From Martinezella lusitana (lineage in GTDB: Bacteria > Pseudomonadota > Alphaproteobacteria > Rhizobiales > Rhizobiaceae), in NCBI RefSeq assembly GCF_014207095.1, contig NZ_JACHBG010000008.1, positions 162,118 to 226,117 of the forward strand: 64,000 bases of DNA, read 5' to 3'. Of the stretch, positions 51,945 to 60,486 are shown piece by piece. The position numbers were made by a program, and so were the translations under genes. The notes beneath the pieces are model-generated. The model saw nothing but the letters and a program-made list of their open reading frames with translations, searched no databases and was not told the DNA's origin. Position 1 is the first letter of the stretch, and each line of letters opens with the position of its first letter.

Positions 51945-52760
51945 ATGAACATGATGACGGAAGCCGGAAGCGAACGAGCATTGGCCAAGAAGATGATGAC
52001 GATCCCCTACAAGATGATCGGCCAGGACGTTTCAGTCTACTACGGCGAAAAGCGCGCGCTTTTCGACGTCAATCTGAATATCCGCGCCAATACGGTCACG
52101 GCGTTGATCGGCCCGTCCGGCTGCGGCAAGTCCACCTTCCTGCGTTGCCTCAACCGCATGAACGACACGATCGAGACTTGCCGTATCACCGGCAAGATCA
52201 CGCTCGACGATCAGGATGTCTACGACAACAGTATCGATGTGGTGGAGCTGCGCGCGCGCGTCGGCATGGTCTTCCAGAAGCCCAATCCGTTTCCGAAATC
52301 GATCTACGAGAACGTCGCCTACGGCCCGCGCATACACGGCCTGCATCGTTCGAAGGCCGATCTCGAGCACATCGTCGAAACCAGCCTGCAGAAGGCTGGT
52401 CTCTGGGGCGAAGTGAAGGATCGGCTCCACGACGCAGGCACGAGCCTGTCGGGCGGGCAGCAGCAGCGCCTGTGCATCGCGCGCGCTGTTGCCGTCAGCC
52501 CGGAGGTGATCCTGATGGACGAGCCCTGTTCGGCGCTCGATCCGATTGCGACGGCAAAAGTCGAGGATCTCATTCACGAGCTGCGGGAGAATTTTACGAT
52601 TGTCATCGTGACGCATTCCATGCAGCAGGCTGCCCGCGTTTCACAGCGCACCGCAATGTTCCATCTCGGCCATCTGGTCGAGGAGAACGACACCGATAAG
52701 ATGTTCACCAATCCCGACGATTTCCGCACGCAGGATTACATCATGGGCCGTTTTGGTTGA
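51945..52760 (+). CDS. pstB: Phosphate ABC transporter ATPase PstB
   Basis: A 271-residue ATPase that powers phosphate import. Walker A is GPSGCGKST, the Q-loop is GMVFQKPNPFPKSIYENVAYG, the signature is LSGGQQQRLCIARAVA, Walker B is VILMDEPCSALDPIAT and the switch His is VTHSMQQAARVS. It is near canonical. A GGGGAGGAG ribosome site lies upstream. The first 20 residues (MNMMTEAGSERALAKKMMTI) are extra and could be trimmed by an internal start. Confidence 0.97.
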   Translation: MNMMTEAGSERALAKKMMTIPYKMIGQDVSVYYGEKRALFDVNLNIRANTVTALIGPSGCGKSTFLRCLNRMNDTIETCRITGKITLDDQDVYDNSIDVVELRARVGMVFQKPNPFPKSIYENVAYGPRIHGLHRSKADLEHIVETSLQKAGLWGEVKDRLHDAGTSLSGGQQQRLCIARAVAVSPEVILMDEPCSALDPIATAKVEDLIHELRENFTIVIVTHSMQQAARVSQRTAMFHLGHLVEENDTDKMFTNPDDFRTQDYIMGRFG

Positions 52761-52811
52761 TGATGTCAGGCGCGCGGCTCCCTTCACACAGTTCACCTTG
52801 AGGAAAGAAAA

Positions 52812-53525
52812 ATGGTCTCCACTCACATTCTCTCTGCCTATGACGAAGACCTGAAGTTCCTGACGCGCCGTATTGCCGAAATGGGCGGTCTGGCCGAACA
52901 GATGGTCAGCGACAGCGTTCGCGCACTGGTCCACAGCGACGCCGCTCTCGCACAGAAGGTCATCTCCGACGACGTCGTTCTCGACCATGCCGAGCGCGAA
53001 GTCGGTGACAAGGCGATCGTCACCATCGCACGTCGTCAGCCGATGGCGGCCGATCTGCGCGAAATCATGGGCTCGATCCGCATCGCTTCCGATCTGGAGC
53101 GCGTCGGCGACCTTGGCAAGAACACGGCAAAGCGCGTCATCGCCGTGCAGGGCACCGGCGTTCCGCGGAAGCTTGCCCGCGGCATCGAACATCTTTCCGA
53201 ACTGGCGCTCGGCCAGCTCAAGGAAGTCCTTGACGTCTACGCCACGCGGTCGCCGGACAAGGCTGTCTCGATCCGCGAACGCGACGAGGAAATCGACGCG
53301 ATGTACACCTCGCTCTTCCGCGAGATGCTGACCTACATGATGGAAGATCCGCGCAACATCACCACCTGCACGCATCTTCTCTTCTGCGCCAAGAACATCG
53401 AGCGCATCGGCGACCATGCCACCAATATCGCCGAGACGATCTATTACATGGCGACAGGCGCACAGCCGGAAGGCGAACGTCCGAAGGACGACACTGCAAA
53501 CACCGTTGGCGCGGTGACGGAATAA
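52812..53525 (+). CDS. phoU: Phosphate transport regulator PhoU
   Basis: PhoU links PstSCAB activity to PhoR and keeps the Pho regulon off when phosphate is plentiful. The 237-residue all-helical protein shows two PhoU repeats with the metal motifs (E/D)xxxD: LRRIGDLGKN-like ERVGDLGKNTAKR in the first and KNIERIGDHATNIAETIYY in the second. It has GGAAAGAA before the ATG and lies 51 bases after pstB. Confidence 0.96.
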   Translation: MVSTHILSAYDEDLKFLTRRIAEMGGLAEQMVSDSVRALVHSDAALAQKVISDDVVLDHAEREVGDKAIVTIARRQPMAADLREIMGSIRIASDLERVGDLGKNTAKRVIAVQGTGVPRKLARGIEHLSELALGQLKEVLDVYATRSPDKAVSIRERDEEIDAMYTSLFREMLTYMMEDPRNITTCTHLLFCAKNIERIGDHATNIAETIYYMATGAQPEGERPKDDTANTVGAVTE

Positions 53526-53556
53526 TCTGGAAGCGAAGAAAGGAGACCAAAGGCGC

Positions 53557-54240
53557 ATGGTTCCGAGAGTTGCTGTTGTAGAAGACGAGGAAGCGCTGAG
53601 CGTTCTGCTGCGCTATAATCTTGAGGCCGAAGGCTTCGAGGTCGACACGATCCTCAGAGGCGATGAAGCCGAGTTGCGTCTCCAGGAGCGCATCCCCGAT
53701 CTTCTGATCCTCGACTGGATGCTCCCCGGCGTGTCTGGCATCGAGCTTTGCCGCCGGCTGCGTATGCGGCCGGAGACGGAGCGCCTGCCGATCATCATGT
53801 TGACGGCCCGCGGCGAGGAAAGCGAGCGCGTGCGCGGCCTTTCCACCGGCGCGGACGATTACGTCGTCAAGCCGTTCTCGACGCCGGAGTTGATGGCGCG
53901 CGTCAAGGCGATGCTACGGCGTGCCCGTCCGGAGGTTCTCTCTACGGTGCTGCGTTGCGGCGATATCGAGCTGGACCGCGAAACCCATCGCGTTCATCGC
54001 AAGAGCCGCGAAGTGCGGCTGGGTCCGACGGAATTCCGCCTGCTGGAATTCCTGATGTCCTCGCCGGGCCGCGTCTTCTCCCGCTCGCAGCTGCTGGACG
54101 GCGTCTGGGGGCACGATATCTATGTCGACGAACGCACCGTCGACGTTCATGTCGGCCGCCTGCGCAAGGCGCTAAACTTCTCCAATATGCAGGATGTCAT
54201 CCGTACCGTTCGCGGCGCGGGCTATTCCATGGAGGCCTGA
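53557..54240 (+). CDS. phoB: Phosphate regulon response regulator PhoB
   Basis: The 227-residue DNA-binding regulator of the Pho system. Its receiver domain has the acidic pair ED at 10-11, the phospho-Asp53 in LILDWMLPG and the switch Lys in DDYVVKPF. A winged-helix OmpR-type domain follows (LGPTEFRLLEFLMSSPGRVFSR, in parts, then ERTVDVHVGRLRKAL). It closes the operon, before a bidirectional terminator. A PHO box in front of pstS is its probable own target. Confidence 0.97.
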   Translation: MVPRVAVVEDEEALSVLLRYNLEAEGFEVDTILRGDEAELRLQERIPDLLILDWMLPGVSGIELCRRLRMRPETERLPIIMLTARGEESERVRGLSTGADDYVVKPFSTPELMARVKAMLRRARPEVLSTVLRCGDIELDRETHRVHRKSREVRLGPTEFRLLEFLMSSPGRVFSRSQLLDGVWGHDIYVDERTVDVHVGRLRKALNFSNMQDVIRTVRGAGYSMEA

Positions 54241-54281
54241 GCGGTCAGCCCCTCAGGCATCAACATAGCGGCGGAAACAGA

Positions 54282-54310
54282 AAACGGGCCTCGAGGGGCC
54301 CGTTTCGTTG
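54282..54310. terminator. Bidirectional terminator between phoB and gcrA
   Basis: AAACGGGCC and GGCCCGTTT form a 9-bp stem with a 6-base loop. It lies between the convergent stops with A's on the left and T's on the right. Confidence 0.75.
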
Positions 54311-54332
54311 TCTGAATTCTTGAATTCGCTGC

Positions 54333-54857
54333 TTAGCCGTTGTTGCGACGGCGATCATGCACCGGCTGGTAGGCCATGCGCTGATGATAGGTGCAGTACG
54401 GCGAGGAATCCGGGCTGTCATTGCCGCAGAAGTGGAAATCGTCCTTCAACGGATCACCGACGGGCCACTTGCAGGTGCGTTCCGTCAGTTCCGTCAGGCC
54501 GAGGCGGCGCGAAATCGGAACGACGACGTTGGCCGCGGGACGGTAGGTGATCTCGTTGACCGCATCGACCTCGATCTCTTCCTTCAGCATGGTTGCACCC
54601 TGCTGGCGGGCAACCGTACGGGTCGCGACGCGCGAGGTGTAAGCCGGAGCCCTTGGCGCCGAGGCAGTGCGCTTCGGCGTGCGAGCAGCCGTTGCCGTGC
54701 CACCCGCCTTCGCTCGGCCGGGAAGGTTCAGGCGATGCACCTTGCCGATGACGGCATTACGGCTCACGCCACCCAGTTGCGCCGCGATCTGGCTGGCGCT
54801 CAACCCTTCGGACCATAGCTTTTTCAGCTTCTCGACGCGTTCGTCTGTCCAATTCAT
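54333..54857 (-). CDS. gcrA: Cell cycle regulator GcrA
   Basis: GcrA is an alphaproteobacterial transcription factor that binds RNA polymerase sigma-70 and methylated GANTC sites to run the cell cycle. The 174-residue product begins MNWTDERVEKLKKLWSEGLSASQIAAQLGGVSRNAVIGKVHRL, a nearly invariant HTH region quoted here in running form only in part. A linker rich in Ala/Thr/Arg follows, and a Cys-rich C-terminal domain (TCKWPVGDP, FHFCGN, PYCTYHQRMAYQP). Several GANTC sites lie upstream, matching its own regulatory logic. Confidence 0.96.
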   Translation of the reverse strand: MNWTDERVEKLKKLWSEGLSASQIAAQLGGVSRNAVIGKVHRLNLPGRAKAGGTATAARTPKRTASAPRAPAYTSRVATRTVARQQGATMLKEEIEVDAVNEITYRPAANVVVPISRRLGLTELTERTCKWPVGDPLKDDFHFCGNDSPDSSPYCTYHQRMAYQPVHDRRRNNG

Positions 54858-55276
54858 GCCCTGTCTCCGCTGTCGCGTTTCCGGTGGCAGAATCCTTCAC
54901 CATTGCCTCGCATGGGATCGAGGCACGAAACGCTTTAAAATTGTGGTGACTAGTTCCGCCGCATGCAGTCTAGCAATTGCTTTTTAACCTAGTGTGAGGC
55001 TGACTCCGTGACAAGAGTCGCGAGAATCTTGAGGAATCGATTTCGGGGTTTTCCCCAACTTGCTGCCCCGGCGTGGCATTTCTGCAATATGCCGTGCCGA
55101 ACGCGATCCATTTGCGCGCAGACGCTTTCTCGCACTTGCTAAATCGCCAGTTTTGTTGACATCGCGGTGCAAAACATCAATAGTGCCCAGGCCGCCGCAA
55201 GGCGGCATTTTTGATTTTTTCGGACCCGTTTCATCAAGCGGAAGCGATTGGTCCTTAAAGTTGTGATCGAGGAGAT
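54858..55276. promoter_or_regulatory. gcrA-argD divergent region with a GANTC cluster
   Basis: Five GANTC (CcrM methylation) sites lie here: 54891-54895, 55002-55006, 55015-55019, 55024-55028 and 55034-55038. Four fall within 37 bases. About 1.6 are expected by chance in 419 bases of even composition. No open reading frame is supported. Confidence 0.6.
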
Positions 55277-55282
55277 ATGGCC

Positions 55283-56482
55283 ATGGCCGAGACCGCGCCG
55301 CTTTATGACACATACCTGCGTGCTCCGCTGCGGTTCGAGCGAGGCGAGGGCGTCTGGCTGGTGACGGAAAGTGGCGAACGCTACCTCGATTTCGCAGCTG
55401 GTGTGGCGGTCAATTCGCTTGGCCATGCCCATCCCCATCTTGTGGCCGAACTGAAGGCGCAGGTAGACAAGGTGTGGCACCTGTCGAACCTCTATGAAGT
55501 GCCCGGTCAGGAAAAGCTGTCGAAGCGGCTGACGGATGTCACCTTCGCCGACAAGGTGTTCTTCACGAATTCCGGTGCAGAAGCGCTGGAATGCGCCATC
55601 AAGACGGCGCGGCGCTATCACTTCGCCAAGGGGCATCCCGAGAAGTTTCATGTGATCACTTTCGAGGGCGCCTTCCACGGCCGCACCATCGCGACGATCG
55701 CAGCCGGTGGCCAGGAAAAGTACATCGAGGGTTTCGGCCCAAAGGCTCCGGGCTTCGATCAGGTGCCGTTCGGTGATCTCGACGCCGTCCGCGCAGCAGT
55801 TACCGATGCGACGGCGGCGATCCTGATCGAGCCGGTGCAGGGCGAGGGTGGTATTCGCCCAGCCACCAATGAGTTCATGCGCGGCCTGCGCCAGATCTGC
55901 GATGAGCATGGCTTGCTGTTGATCCTGGATGAAGTCCAGTGCGGCGTTGGCCGCACGGGCAAGCTCTTCGCTTACGAATGGGCCGGCATCAAGCCTGACA
56001 TCATGGCTGTGGCCAAGGGGATCGGCGGCGGTTTCCCGCTCGGTGCGTGCCTTGCGACGGCTGAAGCCGCCTCCGGCATGAAGGCCGGCACGCACGGCTC
56101 GACCTATGGCGGCAATCCGCTTGCCATGGCCGTTGGCAATGCGGTGCTCGACATCGTGCTTGCCGATGGCTTCCTGCAGCATGTTTGCGATGTCGCGCTG
56201 GTCTTCCGCCAGGGTCTTGCCTCGCTGAAAGACCGCTTCCCTGATATCATCGAGGATGTACGCGGCGAAGGTTTGATGCTCGGCATCAAGGCGGCCATTC
56301 CGCAGGCGGATCTGCTGCAGGCTATCCGAGCCGAGCATCTGCTGGGTGTGCCCGCCGGCGACAACGTCATCCGCCTGCTGCCGCCGCTCGTCGTCACCGC
56401 CGAGGAAGCACGCGAAGGCCTTGCCCGCATCGAGCGTGCGGCCGAACGTGCGCGCGCTGCCCGCACCAGGAAATCGGCTTAA
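55283..56482 (+). CDS. argD: Acetylornithine aminotransferase
   Basis: A PLP enzyme that makes N-acetylornithine in arginine synthesis, and may also serve in lysine synthesis. The product (399 residues from ATG 55283; 401 from ATG 55277) has FTNSGAEALECAIKTAR, the PLP-stacking HGRTIAT region, LLILDEVQCGVGRTGKLFAYE (in parts) with the PLP Asp, and the Schiff-base Lys in VAKGIGGGFPLGA. GAGGAG is spaced eight bases from the second ATG, so I prefer that start. argF follows on the same strand. Confidence 0.95.
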   Translation: MAETAPLYDTYLRAPLRFERGEGVWLVTESGERYLDFAAGVAVNSLGHAHPHLVAELKAQVDKVWHLSNLYEVPGQEKLSKRLTDVTFADKVFFTNSGAEALECAIKTARRYHFAKGHPEKFHVITFEGAFHGRTIATIAAGGQEKYIEGFGPKAPGFDQVPFGDLDAVRAAVTDATAAILIEPVQGEGGIRPATNEFMRGLRQICDEHGLLLILDEVQCGVGRTGKLFAYEWAGIKPDIMAVAKGIGGGFPLGACLATAEAASGMKAGTHGSTYGGNPLAMAVGNAVLDIVLADGFLQHVCDVALVFRQGLASLKDRFPDIIEDVRGEGLMLGIKAAIPQADLLQAIRAEHLLGVPAGDNVIRLLPPLVVTAEEAREGLARIERAAERARAARTRKSA

Positions 56483-56507
56483 GTTTACCGCCCGCAGTCG
56501 GGGCGAT

Positions 56508-56550
56508 TACTGCGCCGTGCGTCGAGACGACGCGCAAAGGACGCAGTAAC
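56508..56550. promoter_or_regulatory. Nested stem-loop between argD and argF
   Basis: An outer stem TTACTGCG/CGCAGTAA (56508-56515, 56543-56550) encloses an inner perfect stem GCGTCG/CGACGC with an AGA loop (56520-56534). There is no T-tract, so it is more likely an mRNA-structure or partial-termination element than a strong terminator. Confidence 0.45.
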
Positions 56551-56651
56551 ATTTAGGAATCGCATAAGCTCTCCATAAATCGGTGCCGATTTAAGGGCTT
56601 ATGCGTGCCCCACGCGGGCGTTATTGTTTTTTCTGGAGCACAGGTAAGGAC

Positions 56652-57569
56652 ATGGCTTCTCCGAAACACTTTCTCGATCTCTCAGCCGTTCCGGCTGCCG
56701 ATCTGCGTCACATCATCGATGATGCGATCGTGCGAAAGAAGGCGCTGAAGGCGGGCGCGGCCGACAAGCCGCTTGCCGGCAAGATGCTGGCGATGATTTT
56801 CGAGAAGCCGTCCACCCGTACCCGCGTTTCCTTCGATGTCGGCATGCGCCAGCTCGGCGGCGAGACGCTGTTCCTTTCCGGTACCGAAATGCAGCTTGGC
56901 CGCGCCGAGACGATCGGCGATACCGCTAAGGTCCTGTCGCGCTACGTCGACGCGATCATGATCCGCACCACGGATCATGCGCGCATGCTCGAACTGGCGG
57001 AACATGCCACCGTTCCGGTTATCAATGCGCTGACGGACGACACGCACCCCTGCCAGATCATGGCCGACATCATGACCTTCGAGGAGCATCGCGGCCCGAT
57101 CAAGGGCAAGACTGTCGCCTGGACCGGCGACGGCAATAACGTGCTGCATTCGTTGATCGAAGGTGCCGCACGCTTTGGCTATCGCATGAACATGGCGGTA
57201 CCCCTTGGTTCCGAGCCAAAGGATCACTATCTGAACTGGGCCCGCAACGAGGGCGCCGAAATCCTGCTCTCGCATGATGCAGACCGTGCGGTCGCCGGCG
57301 TCGATTGCGTGGTAACCGATACCTGGGTGTCCATGAATCAGGAACACCGGGCCCGCGGTCACAACGTCTTCCAGCCCTATCAAGTCAACAAGGCTTTGAT
57401 GGCACAGGCCGACAAAGACGCGTTGTTCATGCATTGCCTGCCCGCCCATCGCGGGGAGGAGGTGACGGACGAAGTGATCGATGGTCCGCAATCCGTTGTT
57501 TTCGATGAGGCGGAAAACCGCCTTCATGCGCAAAAGTCGATTCTTGCTTGGTGCCTGGGCGCGATCTGA
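56652..57569 (+). CDS. argF: Ornithine carbamoyltransferase
   Basis: ArgF makes citrulline from ornithine and carbamoyl phosphate. The 305-residue product has the carbamoyl-phosphate motif FEKPSTRTRVSF, HPCQIMAD, the ornithine loop DTWVSMNQE and HCLPAHRGEEV. I chose the ATG at 56652 (AAGGA five bases upstream); a start at 56601 would add 17 unlikely residues. It is 169 bases after argD and 47 bases before hslO. Confidence 0.96.
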   Translation: MASPKHFLDLSAVPAADLRHIIDDAIVRKKALKAGAADKPLAGKMLAMIFEKPSTRTRVSFDVGMRQLGGETLFLSGTEMQLGRAETIGDTAKVLSRYVDAIMIRTTDHARMLELAEHATVPVINALTDDTHPCQIMADIMTFEEHRGPIKGKTVAWTGDGNNVLHSLIEGAARFGYRMNMAVPLGSEPKDHYLNWARNEGAEILLSHDADRAVAGVDCVVTDTWVSMNQEHRARGHNVFQPYQVNKALMAQADKDALFMHCLPAHRGEEVTDEVIDGPQSVVFDEAENRLHAQKSILAWCLGAI

Positions 57570-57616
57570 GGATATGAAGCCGCGCCTGAGAGCGCGGGCG
57601 CAGTAGGAGTAAAGCA

Positions 57617-58606
57617 ATGGCCGAAAATGCAGCCTCGCTGGGCCAATTCGATTTCGCCGGTGACGATCACGTCGTACCCTTTCAGGTGGAGGGCCTCGAT
57701 GTGCGCGGCCGTGCCGTGCAGCTTGGTCCGTTGCTGGATGCGATCCTTGCCCGGCACGATTATCCGACCCCGGTGGCCCGCCTTCTGGCCGAGGCCATCG
57801 TTCTGACGGTTCTGCTCGGCACGTCGCTGAAGTTCGAAGGCAAGTTCACCGTGCAGACCAAGGGTGACGGTCCCGTCGACCTCTTGGTTGCCGATTTCTC
57901 GACGCCGGAAAATGTCCGTGCCTATGCCCGCTTCAACGAGGAAGCGCTGGCAAAGGCTGTAGCGGAAGGCCGGACGGAACCCGAGCAGCTGCTTGGCAAG
58001 GGCGTTCTCGCTTTCACGATCGACCAGGGCCGGTTCAGCCAGCCCTATCAGGGCATCGTCGCTCTCGACGGCGCGTCGCTCGAGGAGATCGCCGGCACCT
58101 ATTTCCGCCAGTCGGAACAGATCCCGACGCGCGTTCGTCTCGGCGCGGCCGAGCTTTTCGATCGTGACGAGAACGGCAAGCCACGTCATCGCTGGCGGGC
58201 AGGGGGCCTGATCGCCCAGTTCTTGCCGGAAGCGCCCGAGCGCATGCGGCAGCCGGACCTGCATGGCGGCGATGGCGATACCGGTGCGCGCCACCATTCC
58301 GAGGACGATGCCTGGTCGGAAGCGCGCAGTCTGGTCGAGACCATCGATGCCGATGAGCTCACGGATCCGCAAGTCGGCACCGAGCGTCTGCTCTATCGCC
58401 TCTTCCACGAGCGCGGCGTGCGCGTCTACGAACCGAAAGCCGTCTACGACCGCTGTTCGTGCTCGCGTGACAAGCTGAAGGGCGTGTTGAAGGGCTTTTC
58501 GGCTGAAGAGATCCAGGCGAGCGAAGAGAATGGCGAAATCGCGGTGACCTGCGAGTTCTGCTCGACGACCTATCGGTTCGAAGTATCCGAGATAGAAGCG
58601 GCCTGA
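57617..58606 (+). CDS. hslO: Redox-regulated chaperone Hsp33
   Basis: A holdase chaperone switched on by oxidative unfolding. The 329-residue protein ends in the zinc-binding redox switch with CSCS (about 281-284) and CEFC (about 314-317), and has an N-terminal substrate-binding domain with YPTPVARLLAEAIVLTVLLG. A short acidic/His-rich insert (GGDGDTGARHHSEDD) is seen, common in rhizobial Hsp33. GGAG is upstream of the ATG. It is probably cotranscribed with argF. Confidence 0.95.
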   Translation: MAENAASLGQFDFAGDDHVVPFQVEGLDVRGRAVQLGPLLDAILARHDYPTPVARLLAEAIVLTVLLGTSLKFEGKFTVQTKGDGPVDLLVADFSTPENVRAYARFNEEALAKAVAEGRTEPEQLLGKGVLAFTIDQGRFSQPYQGIVALDGASLEEIAGTYFRQSEQIPTRVRLGAAELFDRDENGKPRHRWRAGGLIAQFLPEAPERMRQPDLHGGDGDTGARHHSEDDAWSEARSLVETIDADELTDPQVGTERLLYRLFHERGVRVYEPKAVYDRCSCSRDKLKGVLKGFSAEEIQASEENGEIAVTCEFCSTTYRFEVSEIEAA

Positions 58607-58688
58607 GGCCGCTTCAGAGCATCTCCGCGCAGAATGCGTAAAAATCAAATAGAGCGACCGTTGCACTTCCGAAAGGAAGCGCGGCGCT

Positions 58689-59081
58689 CTAATTCAGCGT
58701 CCGCAGCAGGTTGGGCGTGTCGAGCGAGAAGGCGGGGATCTTGACATGGAATTGCTCCCCGTCATCCGTCTCCATCTGATAATGGCCGAACATCATTCCT
58801 GACGGCGTGTCCAGCGGGCAGCCCGAGGAATATTCATAGGTGTCGCCGGGCTTCAGATGCGGTTGTTCGCCGACGACGCCGGGGCCTGTCACCTCGTCCA
58901 CGATGCCGTTCATGTCGGTGATGTGCCAGTAGCGCGTCACCAGCTTGACCGCCATTTTCGAGTGGTTGGAGATGACGATGCGGTATCCCCAGACATAGCG
59001 ATCATCATCCGGATCGGATTGCTCCTCCAGATAAAACGGTTCCACGACCACTTCTATGTCGCGTGTTAAGGCGCGATACAT
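58689..59081 (-). CDS. apaG: ApaG (Co2+/Mg2+ efflux-associated protein)
   Basis: A 130-residue beta-sandwich protein of the ApaG family, tied in enterobacteria to magnesium/cobalt resistance and Ap4A levels, mechanism unclear. Motifs are RDIEVVVEPFYLEEQSDPDDDRYVWGYRIVISN (in parts), LVTRYWHITDMNG, VVGEQPHLKPGDTYEYSSGCPL (in parts) and the glycine-rich SGMMFGHYQM. I chose the ATG at 59081; an in-frame start at 59126 adds 15 residues not in the family. Confidence 0.94.
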   Translation of the reverse strand: MYRALTRDIEVVVEPFYLEEQSDPDDDRYVWGYRIVISNHSKMAVKLVTRYWHITDMNGIVDEVTGPGVVGEQPHLKPGDTYEYSSGCPLDTPSGMMFGHYQMETDDGEQFHVKIPAFSLDTPNLLRTLN

Positions 59082-59692
59082 GCCTGTTACCTTGCCACTG
59101 CCCTGAACCGTCGAGCGCTTATTCAAGCCTCATCGCCGCCTCAGCATTTCCAAGTCTGCGGCATATTATCCGCTTTCTGTCACTCCCGCAAAGTGCAGGA
59201 TATCTAGCGGTATCCTATAACCGATCCAATCCGTCAAGGAACGGCGTGATGAAATCTGGCGCCTCGAGGTCAGCCGCTCCTAATTTCAGCTATTATGACT
59301 GATAAAACAAGTTAGTAAGGCGTACTAAAAGTATCTCGCACCGCTTATCATTTGGGCTTGTCTACCGCAATTCGCGCCGGCTGGTGCCGTGACAGATATA
59401 TACGCTTGCAACGGCTGATGGCACACTTCGGTGTTCCTGCTCTGCGCTGTCAGTACGTCGTCAAAATCTTGATACGCGTAATGCCCGACTTCATGGAATG
59501 TTTCTTCGACAGGCGTTTGCTTGAGATTTTCCGGCAACCGGTTTTCGGCTATCATCTGATTCTGGCGCGGCCCGCGCCTCCCCCCTCCATTCGGGAAAGC
59601 ATTTTTCATGCAGGGTTTTCGATCTTCAAACCGACTGTTTGAGCGCTGGCATAAGGAGGGGTTGCGATGATTGCTCGCAATAGGAGGTTTAG
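59082..59692. other. 611-base region without a supported gene
   Basis: Open frames on both strands exist but lack ribosome sites and known motifs. The region holds a perfect inverted repeat TTAGTA-AGGCG-TACTAA at 59312-59328, which looks like a dimeric-regulator site. Composition is more AT-rich than its neighbours in the first half, so it may be a decayed insertion. Confidence 0.4.
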
Positions 59693-60406
59693 ATGAGGCT
59701 TTCTGCCCCTGTTTACCATTTGAAACGTAAGGCGAGGCTGCTGTCCCGTCAGCAGAATATCCCGTTGCATGCCGCGCTGGATCGCATCGCGGCCAGCGAA
59801 GGGTTTGAAGGCTGGAGCTTGCTCTCGGCCAGAGCCAACACCGACGTGTCAGTCAGCGAGCTGTATTCGCGCCTGAAGCCGGGCGATCTGGTTCTGGTCG
59901 GCGCCCGGCCTGGTCATGGCAAGACCCTCATGAGCCTGAGGCTTGCCGTGGAGGCCATGAAGCTTGGCAATCGCGGCGTGTTTTTCACGCTGGAGGATAC
60001 GGAGACGGTCGTCCGGAATCGCTTCCGGATGATCGATGCCGACCACGCGGAATTTGCCGCGTTGTTCGCGTTCGACAATTCCGACGCCATCAGCGCCGAT
60101 TACATCATCGCAAAGCTGGCGATGGCGCCCAGTGGCACCCTCGCTGTGGTCGACTATCTGCAGCTGCTGGATCAGAAGCGCGAAAAGCCGGAGCTGATGG
60201 CTCAGGTTCAGACGTTGAAGGCGTTTGCGCGTGACAGGGGTGCGATCATCGTCTTCATTTCGCAGATCGACCGCTCATACGATCCTGCGCTGAAGCCCGT
60301 CCCTGATCCGGAGGACGTTCGGCTGCCGAACCCTCTGGATCTGAAGCTGTTCGACAAGATGTTCTTCCTGCACGACGGTCAGGTTCAAATCAGGGCGGCG
60401 AGCTGA
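59693..60406 (+). CDS. DnaB-like RecA-fold ATPase, role unknown
   Basis: A 237-residue protein resembling the C-terminal ATPase half of replicative helicase DnaB. Walker A is VGARPGHGKTLMSLRLAVEA, FFTLEDTE is the DnaB-type catalytic Glu region, and Walker B is LAVVDYLQLLDQKREKP (in parts). A Gln/Ser sensor IVFISQIDRS follows. The primase-binding N-domain is missing; instead residues 8-48 form a short helical motif (LLSRQQNIPLHAALDRIAAS, then EGFEGWSLLSA). The GGAGG ribosome site is good. It is not near replication genes, and it may be a regulator rather than a helicase. Confidence 0.8.
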   Translation: MRLSAPVYHLKRKARLLSRQQNIPLHAALDRIAASEGFEGWSLLSARANTDVSVSELYSRLKPGDLVLVGARPGHGKTLMSLRLAVEAMKLGNRGVFFTLEDTETVVRNRFRMIDADHAEFAALFAFDNSDAISADYIIAKLAMAPSGTLAVVDYLQLLDQKREKPELMAQVQTLKAFARDRGAIIVFISQIDRSYDPALKPVPDPEDVRLPNPLDLKLFDKMFFLHDGQVQIRAAS

Positions 60407-60445
60407 AAGGCAGGTAGTCCCTGAAGCATGGCCCCGGAGGGGTAG

Positions 60446-60481
60446 ATCGAGCCGCCCGGAAAAGCACCCGGGCGGCTCGAT
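60446..60481. terminator. Strong hairpin between the DnaB-like gene and metZ
   Basis: ATCGAGCCGCCCGG and CCGGGCGGCTCGAT form a perfect 14-bp stem with an 8-base loop between convergent stops. The T-tract is weak on both strands. Confidence 0.65.
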
Positions 60482-60486
60482 TGATA

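Noticed and set aside
59325..59609. Minus-strand frame of 94 codons in the gene-poor region
   Set aside because: No ribosome site, no recognisable domain, and an overlapping plus-strand frame of similar quality.
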